NCBI GenBank assembly: GCA_013350335.1
Contig: CM023540.1
Span: 53,754,905-53,818,904 of the forward strand
Direction of reading: 5' to 3'
Source of the DNA: Chimonanthus salicifolius
Lineage: Eukaryota; Streptophyta; Magnoliopsida; Laurales; Calycanthaceae
Length of the DNA: 64,000 bases
Part shown: positions 10,430-21,614 of the stretch, piece after piece
How the letters are laid out: each line of letters begins with the position of its first letter
How positions within the stretch are numbered: position 1 is the first letter of the stretch
Program-made: the position numbers and the translations under genes
The notes under the pieces: generated by a model
The model's database searches: none
What the model was told of the DNA's origin: nothing
What the model saw: only the letters and a program-made list of their open reading frames with translations

Positions 10430-10894
10430 CTAGTGTGCTGTGAGTTTCATTCCAATATACATTAATTTATACATTATGTGGAATGAATTATGTTCATATA
10501 TGCCTTGCCTTGCTAAAAACCTGGAAAGGCTGCGTCTCATGACATCAAACACTTGGGCAATATATTCAAATTGGTGAATTAAATGTGTCCAAGAATCTTG
10601 GATTGATTTGGACCTAAGAAAGGATATCCGAAATCCATGGTCTGTGTCTATCTTTAGAAGGATGAATTGAGACTTTAATGGCACAGATGCGGTGTGAATG
10701 TATGTATCATCACTGGCATTAAAAGGTGTATAAGCAAAGCTTGATGAACTATGAACATCGCAAGTGCAAACAGACACACATACCCAGTCTTCCTTCATTG
10801 TAAAACCCAGGTCAAAGGATAGACCAGTCGGAGGACCAGACAGGCCGATACTGTTGGATTTCAGAACACTATTTGAAAGGGTGAAAAATAGCAA
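10430..10894 (-). CDS. Antisense ORF of the LARD, unknown protein (154 aa)
   Basis: An open frame of 154 codons running opposite to the element. I do not recognise the protein; there is no signal peptide, transmembrane segment or known catalytic motif. The stretch between CDVHSSS and GMKL is recognisable in the second LARD copy (17780-18090, plus strand) in the same antisense frame, with blocks such as DSWTHLIHQF and YIAQV identical, although copy 2 has a stop and a one-base shift near its end. Both copies differ at many amino acids, so strong purifying selection is not evident. It could be a captured host gene fragment, an antisense retroelement ORF like those reported in some large plant gypsy elements, or a chance open frame. 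Confidence 0.4.
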   Translation of the reverse strand: MLFFTLSNSVLKSNSIGLSGPPTGLSFDLGFTMKEDWVCVSVCTCDVHSSSSFAYTPFNASDDTYIHTASVPLKSQFILLKIDTDHGFRISFLRSKSIQDSWTHLIHQFEYIAQVFDVMRRSLSRFLARQGIYEHNSFHIMYKLMYIGMKLTAH

Positions 10895-11167
10895 AGGGAG
10901 ACAGGTCGATACATATCAACTTGTCGACACAGACATGTCGTTGGTCAGGACCGGTCGGTGAATCTGAAAGAGTAAGTTAAAAGGTCTCTTTCTGTAAAAA
11001 AGCCAGAACATTTCAAAATCGTCGTTTCCCGACCCCCGTTGAAGCTCTGCGATTTTTTCATCTCCTATCGTGCCCTAGACCAATTGTTAGGACCTCCGGG
11101 AGCGAAATCTCGCTGAGAAAACCTTAGGGTATTTGCTTCCTTCGTTCCCAGATGCAAGGTTGTCACG
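10895..11167 (+). other. LARD internal leader-like segment
   Basis: No ORF. It contains further GTCGA/CGGTCGGTG motifs like those in the LTR (10900-10960) and a moderately GC-rich piece at 11020-11160 that precedes the sense ORF and may be its leader. The counterpart in copy 2 (17280-17660) is alignable but rearranged. Confidence 0.5.
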
Positions 11168-11620
11168 GTGTTTGTGAGATTTAGTGATCATTTAGCCCTA
11201 ACAACCATGTTGAAAAAGGAGATAGATAAATTTCGGTCTTCAACCACTAGAAAAATCCCTGAGTCCTGCCCCCATTTCCTCAGGAGATGTCGTAGGTTTA
11301 CATGGGATGTTCCCGAATCTAGTGTTGTCGGCTTTGCTCAGAAGAGTACCCCTTGTAGAAAGACCCCTGCCTCGAATACTGTACCAACCCTTGGAGATGG
11401 AAAAGAAGTGATCATAATCGAGGATCCCGAAGAGGAAGCAGATCGTATGTCTATGGTATATTTGAGAGAGTTTCAATTTCCTCGACAAAAGAGTATCACT
11501 CTTGATGAAAGAGTCTCCTCAGTTGATAGGAGGATGGATGACCTTGAAAAATTGGTACACGAGATCAAGGAGGTTGTTCAGAAACTCCACGGAAAGGATA
11601 TTGTTCGTAAATTTTACTGA
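11168..11620 (+). CDS. LARD sense ORF, basic protein with C-terminal coiled coil (150 aa)
   Basis: An ORF of 150 codons in the element's own orientation. The first half is basic and Ser/Pro-rich with FRSSTTRKIPESCPHF near residues 22-37. The middle has an acidic patch, KEVIIIEDPEEEADR (about residues 79-93). The end has a heptad-like segment, LDERVSSVDRRMDDLEKLV (about 112-130). A homologous end is found in the minus-strand ORF 44103-44495 (LDALDSRVENLSQRV), and flanking DNA is homologous too, so the ORF is a shared part of the LARD family. A gag-like or packaging role is only a guess; no zinc knuckle is present. Start chosen is the first Met in frame. Confidence 0.5.
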   Translation: MFVRFSDHLALTTMLKKEIDKFRSSTTRKIPESCPHFLRRCRRFTWDVPESSVVGFAQKSTPCRKTPASNTVPTLGDGKEVIIIEDPEEEADRMSMVYLREFQFPRQKSITLDERVSSVDRRMDDLEKLVHEIKEVVQKLHGKDIVRKFY

Positions 11621-12716
11621 ACATCTTCCTCAGATGAATCTGCTTAGGATATTTTTTCTTGTCCCGCGTTTATGTAACTTCAAAAACTATACTTTTGAGT
11701 TTTTTTTATGCCCCACTCTTAAACCATATGTATTGATTTATCAATGAAATGATATAGGTTGATTTATTGCATGGAATGCCTTCTATCTTATGTCTATTGA
11801 TTACATGGATTTTGTACAATAAGAATAACATGTAGGTTGTTAGGAAGATAGAGTTCTGGCTATGAAATTGCACATACTTTGAAGAATGGGGAGCACAAAA
11901 TATGTGTTGATTAGTTACTGTCACTGGTCATTACAGTATAAGGAGGATTATTAATGCAATCTTGAATAGAAGCTTGATGAAAAATAAACTTAGAAGCAGC
12001 TAATTTTATGGGGGAGCTGGGTCGAGAAAGCTAAGGGAGACAACTTGGAGGATGGGGGAGAAAGACTCTAGGGATGCTAGGACAATAGTTCCACTCATGG
12101 AAGAAATCAGCAAAGCTGAGTCTTAGTTTGTGCAGGGACAAACTAATCTTGGTACACGAGAAGTGTACATTGAACCAAAGAGGAGAACCATGAGTTAGAG
12201 CAGAACCTAGTCAATCACTAAATGCGAAGAAGCATGGGGGAGTTCTTAAAACTCGATGTCGATCTACTAATCTTTGTCAATTGAATGACAAAATGGGGGA
12301 GAAATTAGTAGCAGCTAAAAGACATCAAAGCCAATGGACATAGGAAATGTCGATGCAACACAAAAAGATTGGCGGAGAAATCTTCTCAACACTGATAGCT
12401 TGGATAAACTACAAGTAGTGTTGGTCATTAGGAAATCAAGGAATCTGGGGGAGCTTGAATTTAGATCTTGTTTAGTCCATGAATACATTTCTATGTTTTT
12501 GGACTAACCCCTCTAATGATTTTCTAGTGTTTCTTGCTTATGTACTTGAAAAGGAAAATGAAATGAAGCAAACTGAACAAGAATACGCGAAGACCGTAGT
12601 CTTGTTTTTCCGTTTGAATATGTACATAAATTAATTTAATATTTTTGTATTCAAATGTGTTGTAATAAGGGTGGGATGTAAATGGGTTAGCTTCTAGGTT
12701 TTGTCATGAAATTGAC
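11621..12716 (+). other. 3' untranslated part of LARD copy 1
   Basis: No coding potential. Purine-rich segments such as GGGGGAGCTGGG (12010), GATGGGGGAGAAAG (12052), CATGGGGGAGTT (12235) and ATGGGGGAGAAA (12293) repeat, resembling partial duplications of the polypurine tract. The region from about 11600 onward matches the minus-strand element at 43352-44160, which supports its being the conserved 3' domain. Confidence 0.6.
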
Positions 12717-12727
12717 AAAGGGGAGAT
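12717..12727 (+). promoter_or_regulatory. Polypurine tract of LARD copy 1
   Basis: AAAGGGGAGAT directly before the LTR start TGTTAGTACC; the primer for plus-strand DNA synthesis. The autonomous element at 49660 has the same tract on the minus strand (AAAGGGGGAGATT). Confidence 0.85.
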
Positions 12728-13979
12728 TGTTAGTACCTCAGCTTGGCCAAGACCCTATGTTTGTCAATTCCATGACTCGGAAAGAAGCACTTGTTGTAAG
12801 CTTGGAGACCCAAGATGATCAAGAGTAAAGATCATGCTCTACCGGATTAAAGCTCATCGGTCTGGCAATCACACAACAGGTATTATGGCCATAGATGAGT
12901 TTAGGCGGTACCCACACCCTAGAGAAGACTATCCCTAGGCTTAGAGAAACAAATGGTTAAATCATAAAAAGCTTAGAGAGGATGTCTGACAGTGAATTGG
13001 AACCCAACTTGGAAATATGTATTTGGTTTCACTATCAGCACGACCAGTCATATCTCACCGACCCCTCGATGCTGTCAGAATCGACCCATCGTGGTAAAAG
13101 ATTGGTCGGCCCGAATGACAGAGGTTCTGGAACATTGAACTGTCATTCTGGGTTTGCCCCTGATCAAGAGTCTCGTATGCACCGACCCCTCGGTGAAAGG
13201 TTGAAATGATCCTTCGTGCTCAACGACTCCTTGATCAAAATCTTGAGTTCTGAAACCTCGAACTCATATGGACTCTTGAAGAGACAGACATATCGGCAAT
13301 CAAAGACCGATCGATAGTACCAGGACTGACCCCTCGGTAATGGGCAACAGGTTGTTGTGGGTAATAGGTTTCTAGAGATGAAACTATTGTCAAGCATGTT
13401 TTGCAACAGAACGAGCCTCTCGTATGGACCGACCCCTCGGTATAAGTGTCGACCGATCGGCGACAACTACATGTCGACCGGGAAAGAATATTACCATTTG
13501 GAGTGCACTTAATGCAGAATGGTCAGAATTGTAGCGGTGACATTTCTAGTCACCTACCCCTCGGTGAGACCGATATGTCAGTACATAACCTTTACTTCAA
13601 CTGGTTTCCTTCGTAATATAAACCAATATTTATGCAACCAGTTGGTATCATTCGGACGGATCAGTTGGACCCTCATCTTTAACAGTTAGCTTAAACGAGG
13701 GCTAATAGAAGGGTCTCTCTCTCTCTCTCTCTCTCTCGTGCTTATACCAGGGGAATCAAATACAACCAATCAGATAGATTGAGTTGTGAGATAGAGAGTA
13801 AGGAAGAAAACTCATAAAAAACTAATCCGAGGATTGAGTTAGAAAGTGAGAAGGAGAGAACCCTAAACTAGGAAACCTTTGGTAAAGCAAGTTTCCTTGG
13901 CACCCAGGATTGTGATTGCTAAAGGCGGCTATTAGGAGGAGCGTCGGTACACATTGGGTGAGATCTTGAAGAAGCACAC
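12728..13979 (+). repeat. 3' LTR of LARD copy 1, truncated
   Basis: Starts TGTTAGTACCTCAGCTTGG and follows the 5' LTR through the palindrome cluster and TATA region to the segment GATCTTGAAGAAGCACA, where it breaks off; about 600 bp of the LTR end are missing. A CT microsatellite at 13714-13737 lies in its leader region. Confidence 0.85.
13714..13737 (+). repeat. (CT)12 microsatellite
   Basis: Twelve CT units inside the truncated 3' LTR; the 5' LTR has only a short CTCTCTCTC at the same place (8281), so this expanded after insertion. Confidence 0.95.
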
Positions 13980-14543
13980 TTATCCTAGCTTGCATATTTC
14001 CAGTAGTTTTTAAGCAATTTTTTTTTAGTAATTTTCAAGCGATTTTCAAGCATGCATTTTAAAAATTCTACAAAACAACACAAACAAACTATGGTGTAGA
14101 GTCTAAATCAAAGAATGCATGATACCTAAACTAAAAGTATTGCTCCTAATCTATAATTAAAGAAGGAGATGTGATATAATCTATAAACAAGAATTCCAAC
14201 TATGATAAGTTTATGGAAGTTAAATCAAAGTTCACCAAATTAAAAAAAATTATTCCATGATTTTCAAGATTTGACATCTTATTTTCAAGATTTCATAAGT
14301 TAGATAGAAGTTCAATTTTTTAGAAAAGTTCTAAGCTTGGAAATTTTTACTAAAATTGGAAAGTTTCCAAAAATAGATCAATTACCAAAAATAGATTCTT
14401 CTAAAACTAGAAAACTTTCCAAAAATAAATTGATTCAAATAATTGAGATTTTCAAGAATTTCTTGTTTAAGGTAACTTTGCAAAAAAACAAATTTTCCTA
14501 AAAATAATTAATTTTTAAAGTGAACATAATTTAATGATTTTCC

Positions 14544-14563
14544 ACGACAATGATGCCAAAAAC
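14544..14563 (-). promoter_or_regulatory. Athila primer/leader motif
   Basis: Minus strand, directly after the LTR end, reads TTTGGCATCATTGTCGTGG, a mutated form of the TTGGCGCCGTTGCCGGG leader typical of Athila elements. This fixes the LTR orientation and the clade. Confidence 0.75.
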
Positions 14564-14564
14564 T

Positions 14565-17217
14565 TGTTGATGTTTTAAATTTGTAAATCTTGCAAGCACA
14601 CAAACCATTCATAGTATAGAAATGTGAGAGCGAGGTTGAACCCAATGGAAAATCTCAAAGTATATGAATTTAAATTTATGTCCTCTAAAAAAGAATTGTT
14701 TTTAAGAAATTGAATCATTATATGAGTCCTGTATCTAACTTGTAAAAACAGCAAATAAAATGTTTGATTTCATATTCTTACATGGTGAATTAAATTATAA
14801 CATAAATCAAGATTAGAATTTCAAGTTGCTAAATTATTTCACACATCTTCCTATCTTTAATTTAATGAATTTTTTAGAGAGAGAGTGATTAGAAGGAATT
14901 TAAAAATTAAAGAATGAATCATGAATTAAAGAATTAAAAGATTAGATTATACAAAATTTGGGTTAGAACAAGAATTACACAACAAACATGAAATTTAACA
15001 TAATTAAAAGGCAGAGAATTAAATTGCATGAAAAGGAATGACTGAAATTAAAGGTGCAGTAACGTAAATGTTGGTTGTTTGGAATAAACCGTTCATCACC
15101 CAAGATGTGTAAACAAAACAAAGGCTTAGATCTAAAATTCAAGTAACTATCTAAAATGCAATTCATATTTACTAATAAAAGAAGATTCACAACGTTTTGA
15201 ATTAATTAATCAAACCTTAATAATCATGATTCAAGGCCTACATTCAAGATCCTAACTATTGCCTACGTTCATGTTCAATCAAATAAACAAAGGTTGTAAT
15301 CTTGAAATTAAAAGTACAATAACCATAAAAGAATTTTAGAAATTGGATGTTTCAGGATTCTAAATAAACACTTTACTTTATTAAATGGAAGAATTAAAGT
15401 ACAAGGCTTTGGAAGAAATTACATAGAAGCAATAAAATTAAAATAGAAAAATTAATTGCTCATTTGGAAATCATGTGGTGCTCTGTCTTCTAGTGTTTTT
15501 TTCAGCCTCTAGTCCTCTTGAATTCCAGGTCATATTCGAATTTTACCCTTGAGGTGATGGGGTATTTATAGGGTTTGAAAGAGATGGATGGCTTGGATTA
15601 AATCAAGTTTTAAGTTGGGAAATCAAGGGACTGGATTGAATCTAAACGGGAATGGATGGTGGAGATTTTAAGTTTGGTTTTTAGGGTTTCTAAAGGGAGG
15701 TCACACGAATTTGGTGTGTGTGTTGGTGGCTTGTCTTGGAGGCTAAGTCAAGGTGGAGGGAAGATAGGAGACTAGGAGAGAAAATAGGATTTGGATTGGC
15801 AATGTGAAATTTTATTTTGCTACGTAGTTTTAGGATTTGTGCAATGAGATGATGAATGAATGGATGAGATTAAGAGATGAGATGAATGAATGGATAGATG
15901 ACAGGAAGATGACATGGAGGATTGAGTAGATGTGAAATTCGAATGGATTGGATTGGGATTGAGAAAATCATGTGAGGTGTTGGTGATGTGGATAATGAGG
16001 TGTGTTAATATCCTAGGAATGTATCTAGATGGTTTTAGGTCTAAGTGCATGGAGAGGTTTTAGGTTCCAAAAATCATGCAGATGATGATGTGTAAAATGT
16101 GCATGGAGGCTATCTTGAGGTTCGAGTTGTTCATTGATTAGGGTTTATGAATGGAGGGCTTAGATTAAATGGGGTTTTGATCTAATGGCTCTAAGGTAAT
16201 TTGGGTAAAATAAATATAAGAACCGGATGATAGATGGAGGGTTTGGATGCACAGTTGGATCTAAATGGATGATGAAATGCATGACCTAAATCTAAGGTAA
16301 TGTGTATATGTGATGGATGCATGTGGAAGCTCTAGGGTTTCTAAGAGTTGAATGAGTGAATGAGATTAGATGACCTAATATCTAATGGTTAAGATGATTA
16401 ATGCATGAATTAGTAGGTGATGCATCGATGAACACTAATTCTATGGTTAAGATGATCATGATGATGATGGATGACCTAGATCTAATGATAGATGAATGGA
16501 TGGGTTAGATTTCATGGTGGATCTAAGGTTTGAACTAATTTGGTATGTGAGATGGAGGATTAAGATCTAAGATGGAAGTTGGATGGTGTGGATGTGAAGT
16601 TGGGTTATGGGTTTTGGTCATAGGTAGTTGGGTTGGACTTAGGTACCTTCAAACATGGACCATGGAGTTCATTGGACTTGGCTTTGGATTTGGATCTAGG
16701 CCTCAACTCAGGCCCATTTGAATTGGATTTGAGAGCTAGGGTGTTTGTTGGACTGAGCCTGGCCCAATGTGTGGATTACGCATGAGCTTGCATGTGGCTT
16801 GGCCCATTGAAGCTTTATGGAGCAGAACTTGGCCCATTTGAATTGAGTCTTGGCCCAATGACTTGAAATTTAGGCTTTGGCACTTGGATTGAAGCTTTTA
16901 ACCTCTAGAATTAAATAATTATTCAGTCACTTTAAATTTAAAAATTATTAATTAATCATAGACTTTCATAATTGGATCCAGATTAATTAATTTAAATGAA
17001 AATCCTAGAAAGTGACATAAAATAACTGTAATAATTCTAGGTCTTCTCTTTAAAGCTCTAAACTTGCAATCTTCTGTTGTTTTAGCTTGATTTTCCTGAA
17101 CTTTTCATTTTTTATTACAAAACTGACAAACTACATTAAATGCATCATTATATACAAATTTGAGGATTAACTCGCCCAATATTCAGGGGTAAAAAAGTAG
17201 CATTTTAATGCTCAACA
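14565..17217 (-). repeat. Athila-type LTR
   Basis: Bounded by TGTTGATG (14565) and CTCAACA (17217). The terminal 180 bp (17040-17217) recur at 60160-60340 and, inverted, at 61555-61735. Confidence 0.85.
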
Positions 17218-17779
17218 CCACTGTGATTTAGGTTTCTCAAGTAGGATTGCATCATCATTCTCAGAATCGGAGGACACAATGATGACCAGGGAATTGTTCT
17301 TTGTCAGTTTCCACCGCTAGAGAAGAATGAGGTGTATTGAGCTTACCCGATCGATGGAAATCACAAAATCCGTGATTTTCAAGGTATTGGAGACAAGAGA
17401 ATTAGAAACCCTCTGGTTTTCTGGCGAGTCTTTGCTCCGGGAGGTCCTATTGACTGGTCTAGGGCACGTGAAGAAATGGGGAATTCGCCAGAGCTCAGCG
17501 GGAGATGAAATGATGATTTTGAAGTGATCTATCGTTTTCTCAGAAAGAGACCTTTTTAACTCACTCTTTCTGATTCACTGAGCGGTTGTGACCAACGACT
17601 TGTTTATGTCGATATGTCGATATGTATCGACCTGTCTCCCCTTTCGATTTTTCTCTCTTTCAGATAGTGTTCTGAATTCCAACAATACCGACCTGTCTGT
17701 TCCTCTGACTAGTCTATCCTTCGACCTAGATTTTGTTTGAAGGATAACTGGGTATGTGTGTGTGTGAGTTTGCGATGTT

Positions 17780-18040
17780 CATAGTTCATCGAACTTTGCT
17801 TATACACCCTTTAATGCCACTGATGATACATACATTCACACCGAATCTGTGTTATTTGACGATTCAATTCACCTTCTGAAGATAGAAACAGATCATGGAT
17901 TACGGATCTCTTTTTCTAGATCCAAATCAATCCGAGATTCTTGGACACATTTAATTCACCAATTTAAGTATATTGCCCAAGTCTGTGATGTCATGAGATG
18001 CTGCATTTCCAGGCTTTTAGCAAAGGCAAGGTGTATATGA
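17780..18040 (+). pseudogene. Antisense ORF of LARD copy 2
   Basis: Counterpart of the antisense ORF at 10430-10894. The open part with a start is 17849-18040 (63 codons, DSWTHLIHQFKYIAQV), and the same frame is readable upstream to about 17780 with CDVHSSSNFAYTPFNA. An in-frame TGA just upstream and a one-base insertion near 18025 relative to copy 1 disrupt it. Function unknown. Confidence 0.4.
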
Positions 18041-19380
18041 ACATAATTCATTCCACATAATGTACTAATGTATATTGGAATGAAACTCAAGGCACAATAA
18101 TCATACATTCATTTCCTGATTTGAGGACAAAAATGAAGTATGACCCAACACACATAGCTCTTATGCCTATTATCATGTTATTACCGAAAACATGATAAAT
18201 GCATTTACCATTCTTCAAGAGAGCTCCCAAAAAGCTGGTACTTAAATGGATTCAGATACACACATTTGATCATTTTGATCAATATTTTTGGTAGATCATA
18301 CAAACGATAATCCATTTAAGGGCATAGAGCATGTTTCATTCCACATGGGATTCACAAGTTTAGGAACTTTGGAATGAAACGACACTGTGTATGTGTACCA
18401 ATTGGCTGTAATCACATACACACCCTATACATGAGGTAATACACATACTACATTCATTTCCTAAAGATGCACAAATCACATGGCATATGGAATGAAATGA
18501 GACAAATATATTCCATTACAAGAGCGCATACCAATAAGTACAAATAAGTATCTTGCATAAGATTAATCCAACACTCAAACAAAAGCATGTATTAAGGACA
18601 AGATACACGGTGATTTCAAAACAAAATCTGTTTCAAATGTGATACCAACAATGGTAACCCTTTACACATTTGAACATTCCATTGTGAGACTTGGAATCTA
18701 AGTCCACAATTCAGTAATGGCTTTATACTAAATCTGGTCTTAATCTTGGGTGTCTTTCCATTTAATCTTATGATTCACCATTCCAGATTTTGTACCATGT
18801 TGTTGGTCTTTAAACATCTCGATACTAGGCCTTATAGGATACTTGGAGATTACTTCCTTCATCAAGTTCCTTAACTCCATCCTCTTCTTCTCTTAGAGGA
18901 TATAGCTTGGACTTTTTCAATGGATGAATTTAATCAATCACCTATATTTTCAGCACATAAATTGATCGATAGGTGATGTTATACACTGGGATAGAAGAGA
19001 CGATTCTTCATTGGATTCATTTAGCCTCTTTTGTTATTTCATGTCTTTTAAATATTTTGAGAGAATATCATGAAACAACACTGATGAATGCTACATATGT
19101 TTAGTTTACGTGCATATCCAATTCATCACAAGTCTAAGCAGCTTTGGTCTTTGGGCTGAGTGGTCATGGAAGTTAAAGGTTTATCCAATACCTCTTCCAT
19201 AGGCACAAACCACTTTCTATTCAGCTATTTCCAACCATGTTTAATGATGAAAGTATTTTATAGTTCTTTAATCCATTTTTCATCACAGTGAAGGTTTGGA
19301 AATGTCATGGTTATTTCTCATAGCTATTGTTCTAGCATGGATCAACTCGGATGGATAAATTCTTTTTCAAGAGCAAGAAG

Positions 19381-19393
19381 CTCTAATACCAAT
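19381..19393 (-). promoter_or_regulatory. Primer-binding site of LARD copy 2
   Basis: Minus strand ATTGGTATTAGAG, one base from the initiator-Met site TGGTATCAGAG, adjacent to the LTR end at 19394. Confidence 0.8.
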
Positions 19394-21299
19394 TGAAAGT
19401 TCCCTTTTCAATGTGATAGAACATCATAATTGACCCTAGAGAAGGGTGAATAGGTCAATTCCATTTTCAATGGTGTTTACAAATTTCTTGATTGTTTTAA
19501 GTGCAACGGAACATTAATCAAAAGATTTGTTTAGTGTGACAGATTGTTTATAAATTCTTTGAACATTCACACTAAGATTATGACCCTTTACATATTGTTT
19601 GATTATCGATGCTTGTGCACAATGTGTAGAATAAGATAATCAATATGCAAAGTGATGTGTGTTAAGAAGAGTACTCAAATACTAAAGAAAAACACACATA
19701 GATCAAACACCATAAGACCATTTTAAAGTGATTCGGTTAACCAACCTACATCCACTGTTAGGACTCACTCAACCTTGAGCTATCTCCAAAATCCACTAAG
19801 TGGGGGCTTACACCCTTACAATTAGAGTAAGAATTCCATCTCACTGAATATGCAAGGAATTTCAACCACCACTGTCGAGTAGGAATTCAACATATCCATT
19901 TGGCTTGGAATTCCACCCACCACTGTGCCAGAGACAACCCTCTAGAGTTTTTTATAGTGTTTCCTGAGCAAATCCCCTTTAATCCACTTTCGGAACAAAG
20001 GTTCTAAAAGGAAAATTAAAGCCAAGAAGCACTTTCCATTGAAGCTTTTTCTCTTGTTGTGTGCTTCTTCAAGATCCCACCCATTTATGCCGACGCTCTG
20101 CCTTGTAGCCATCGTTTAGCAATCACAGTCTAGGGTGTCAAGGAGATTGATTTTACCAAAGGTTTCCTAGTGTATGGTTCCCCCCTCTTCACTTTCAAAC
20201 TCAAACTTCAAATTGATTGTTTACGAGTTTTCATCCTTCATCTCTCTCTCACAACTCAATCCATCTAATTGATTGTATTTGATTTCCCAAGTCTAACCAC
20301 GAGAGAGAGTGTGATCCTTCTGTTGGCCCTTGTGTAAGCTTACTGGTGAAAATGAGGGTCCAATTGATCCTTCTGAAGGATACCAACTAGTTTCATAAAG
20401 ATTGGTTTATATAGCGAAGGCAACCAGTTTAGCAACGGTAATGTACTAACAGGTCGGTCGCACCGACGGGTCGATGAAATGTTACCGTTATAAACCGGAC
20501 CGTTGTGCATTAAGTGCACTCCAATGGTAATATTCTTTCCCTGTCAACATGTCGTTGTCGCCGATGGTTCGACACTTAAGGTACCGAGAGGTCGATTCAG
20601 ACGAGAGGACCAATCTGAGGCAAAGTATGCTTGACAGTAGTTTCAACTCTAGAAACCTGTTACCCAGAACGATCTATCGCCCTTTACCCAAGGGTCGGTC
20701 CTGGTACTGTCGATCGGTTTTTAATTAACGATATGTCTGTTTTTTTTTTTGAGAGTCCACATGAGTTCAAAGTTTCGAAACTCAAGATCTTGATCGAGGA
20801 GTCATTGACCACGATGGGTCGTTTCAGCCTTTCACCTACGAGTTGGTGCATACGAGACTCTCGATCAAAGGCAAACCCAGAATGACTGTTCAATGTTCCA
20901 AAATCTATGTCATTTGGGCCAACCAGTCCTTGACCACAATGGGTCGATCCTGCCTCTACCGAGGGGTCAGTGAGAATGACTGGTTGAGCTGACAGTGAAA
21001 TCAAATACATATTTCCAAGTTGGCTTCCAATTCATTGTCAAACTTCCTCACTAGGATTCATATGATTTAATCATTTGTTTCTCTAAGCCTAGGGATAGTC
21101 CTCTCTAAGGTGTGGATACCACCTAAAGTCATCTATGGCCATAATACATGTTTTGTGATTTCCATAACGATGAACTTCAATCCGGTGGAGCATGATCTTT
21201 ATTCATGATCATCTTCGGTCTTCAAGCTTCCAGCTAGTGCTTCTTTCCGAGTCACAGAATTGACAAACATAGGGGTTTGGCCAAGCCAAGGCACTAACA
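19394..21299 (-). repeat. 5' LTR of LARD copy 2
   Basis: About 1906 bp, complete, TGTTAGTGCC... to ...CTTTCA on the minus strand. It includes a TATA box at 20405-20414 (minus strand) and the ACCGA-N4-TCGGT palindromes between about 20440 and 20970. Confidence 0.85.
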
Positions 21300-21614
21300 G
21301 GGTTTTCAGCATTATTATTATTTTTTAAATTCTTTTAAAAAAATTAAAATATGAGGAATTTGATAACCCGAAAATCTCGATTACTAAACGTTGATTGGGA
21401 AAACATGTGATTTTTCAACGATTTTTCATGATATTATATAACAATTATAAAATTACCTAAGTGTCCCCTTCGAGTTTCCCAAACTCGAATTTAAGCAAAC
21501 TGGGGCCCACTACAGAGCTCACACTCTCTCCAATACTAGCGAAATCCCACAAACAAATCGGAGATCCAAAAATCTCTCCAAAAAAAATCAGGTAAATTGG
21601 AACGGGTCGTTACA
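21300..21614. other. Unresolved AT-rich junction, possibly a shrunken LTR
   Basis: No ORF. It ends GGGTCGTTACA, the terminus typical of Tekay LTRs, and has an AACCCGAAAATCTCG piece near 21366 that resembles an LTR start. One reading is a 5' LTR reduced by deletion to about 250 bp and joined straight onto the integrase fragment that follows. The left border against the LARD LTR is abrupt and no target duplication is visible. Confidence 0.35.

Larger units (their letters stand above)
7314..13979 (+). mobile_element. LARD-like non-autonomous copia element, copy 1 (3' truncated)
   Basis: A 5' LTR (7314-9146), primer site, 3.6 kb internal region without pol, polypurine tract and a truncated 3' LTR (from 12728). 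The LTRs belong to the same family as those flanking the autonomous copia element at 49660-60987, and the last ~1.1 kb of internal sequence also matches the region at 43352-44438. The internal region holds a gag remnant, an antisense ORF and a sense ORF with a coiled coil (separate entries). The two LTRs differ at roughly one base in eight over their first 150 bases, so this is an old insertion. The 3' LTR breaks off at 13979 against Athila sequence. Target duplications cannot be checked. Confidence 0.8.
13980..17217 (-). mobile_element. 5' end of an Athila-type element (LTR plus leader), truncated
   Basis: On the minus strand this reads LTR (17217 to 14565, TGTTGAGCATT...ATCAACA, 2653 bp), then a primer/leader sequence, then about 585 bp of AT-rich leader until the break at 13980. 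No gag-pol remains. The LTR is the same family as the solo LTR at 53590-60340. Its sequence is rich in short GATGAATGGATGA-like tandem motifs (about 15840-15960 and 16360-16510), and several small ORFs there are not conserved. Plus-strand flanks show LARD sequence on both sides but in opposite orientation, so the surrounding structure has been rearranged. Confidence 0.8.
17218..21299 (-). mobile_element. LARD-like copia element, copy 2 (minus strand, 3' truncated)
   Basis: Inverted relative to copy 1. On the minus strand it has the 5' LTR (21299 to 19394), primer site, gag remnant, the segment with the antisense ORF, and then breaks at 17218 against Athila sequence, roughly where copy 1 enters its sense ORF. 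The 3' third and 3' LTR are missing. The right end shows CACTAACA as the LTR terminus. Confidence 0.8.

Noticed and set aside
7565..13209. Similar small ORFs at 7565-7768 and 12982-13209 (LEPNLEICIWFH)
   Set aside because: They lie at the same place in the two LTRs of one element, so similarity is by copying; no conserved frame in the other LTRs.
21300..21614. Independent short terminal-repeat element
   Set aside because: Only one end resembles an LTR terminus and there is no target duplication; kept as an unresolved junction.
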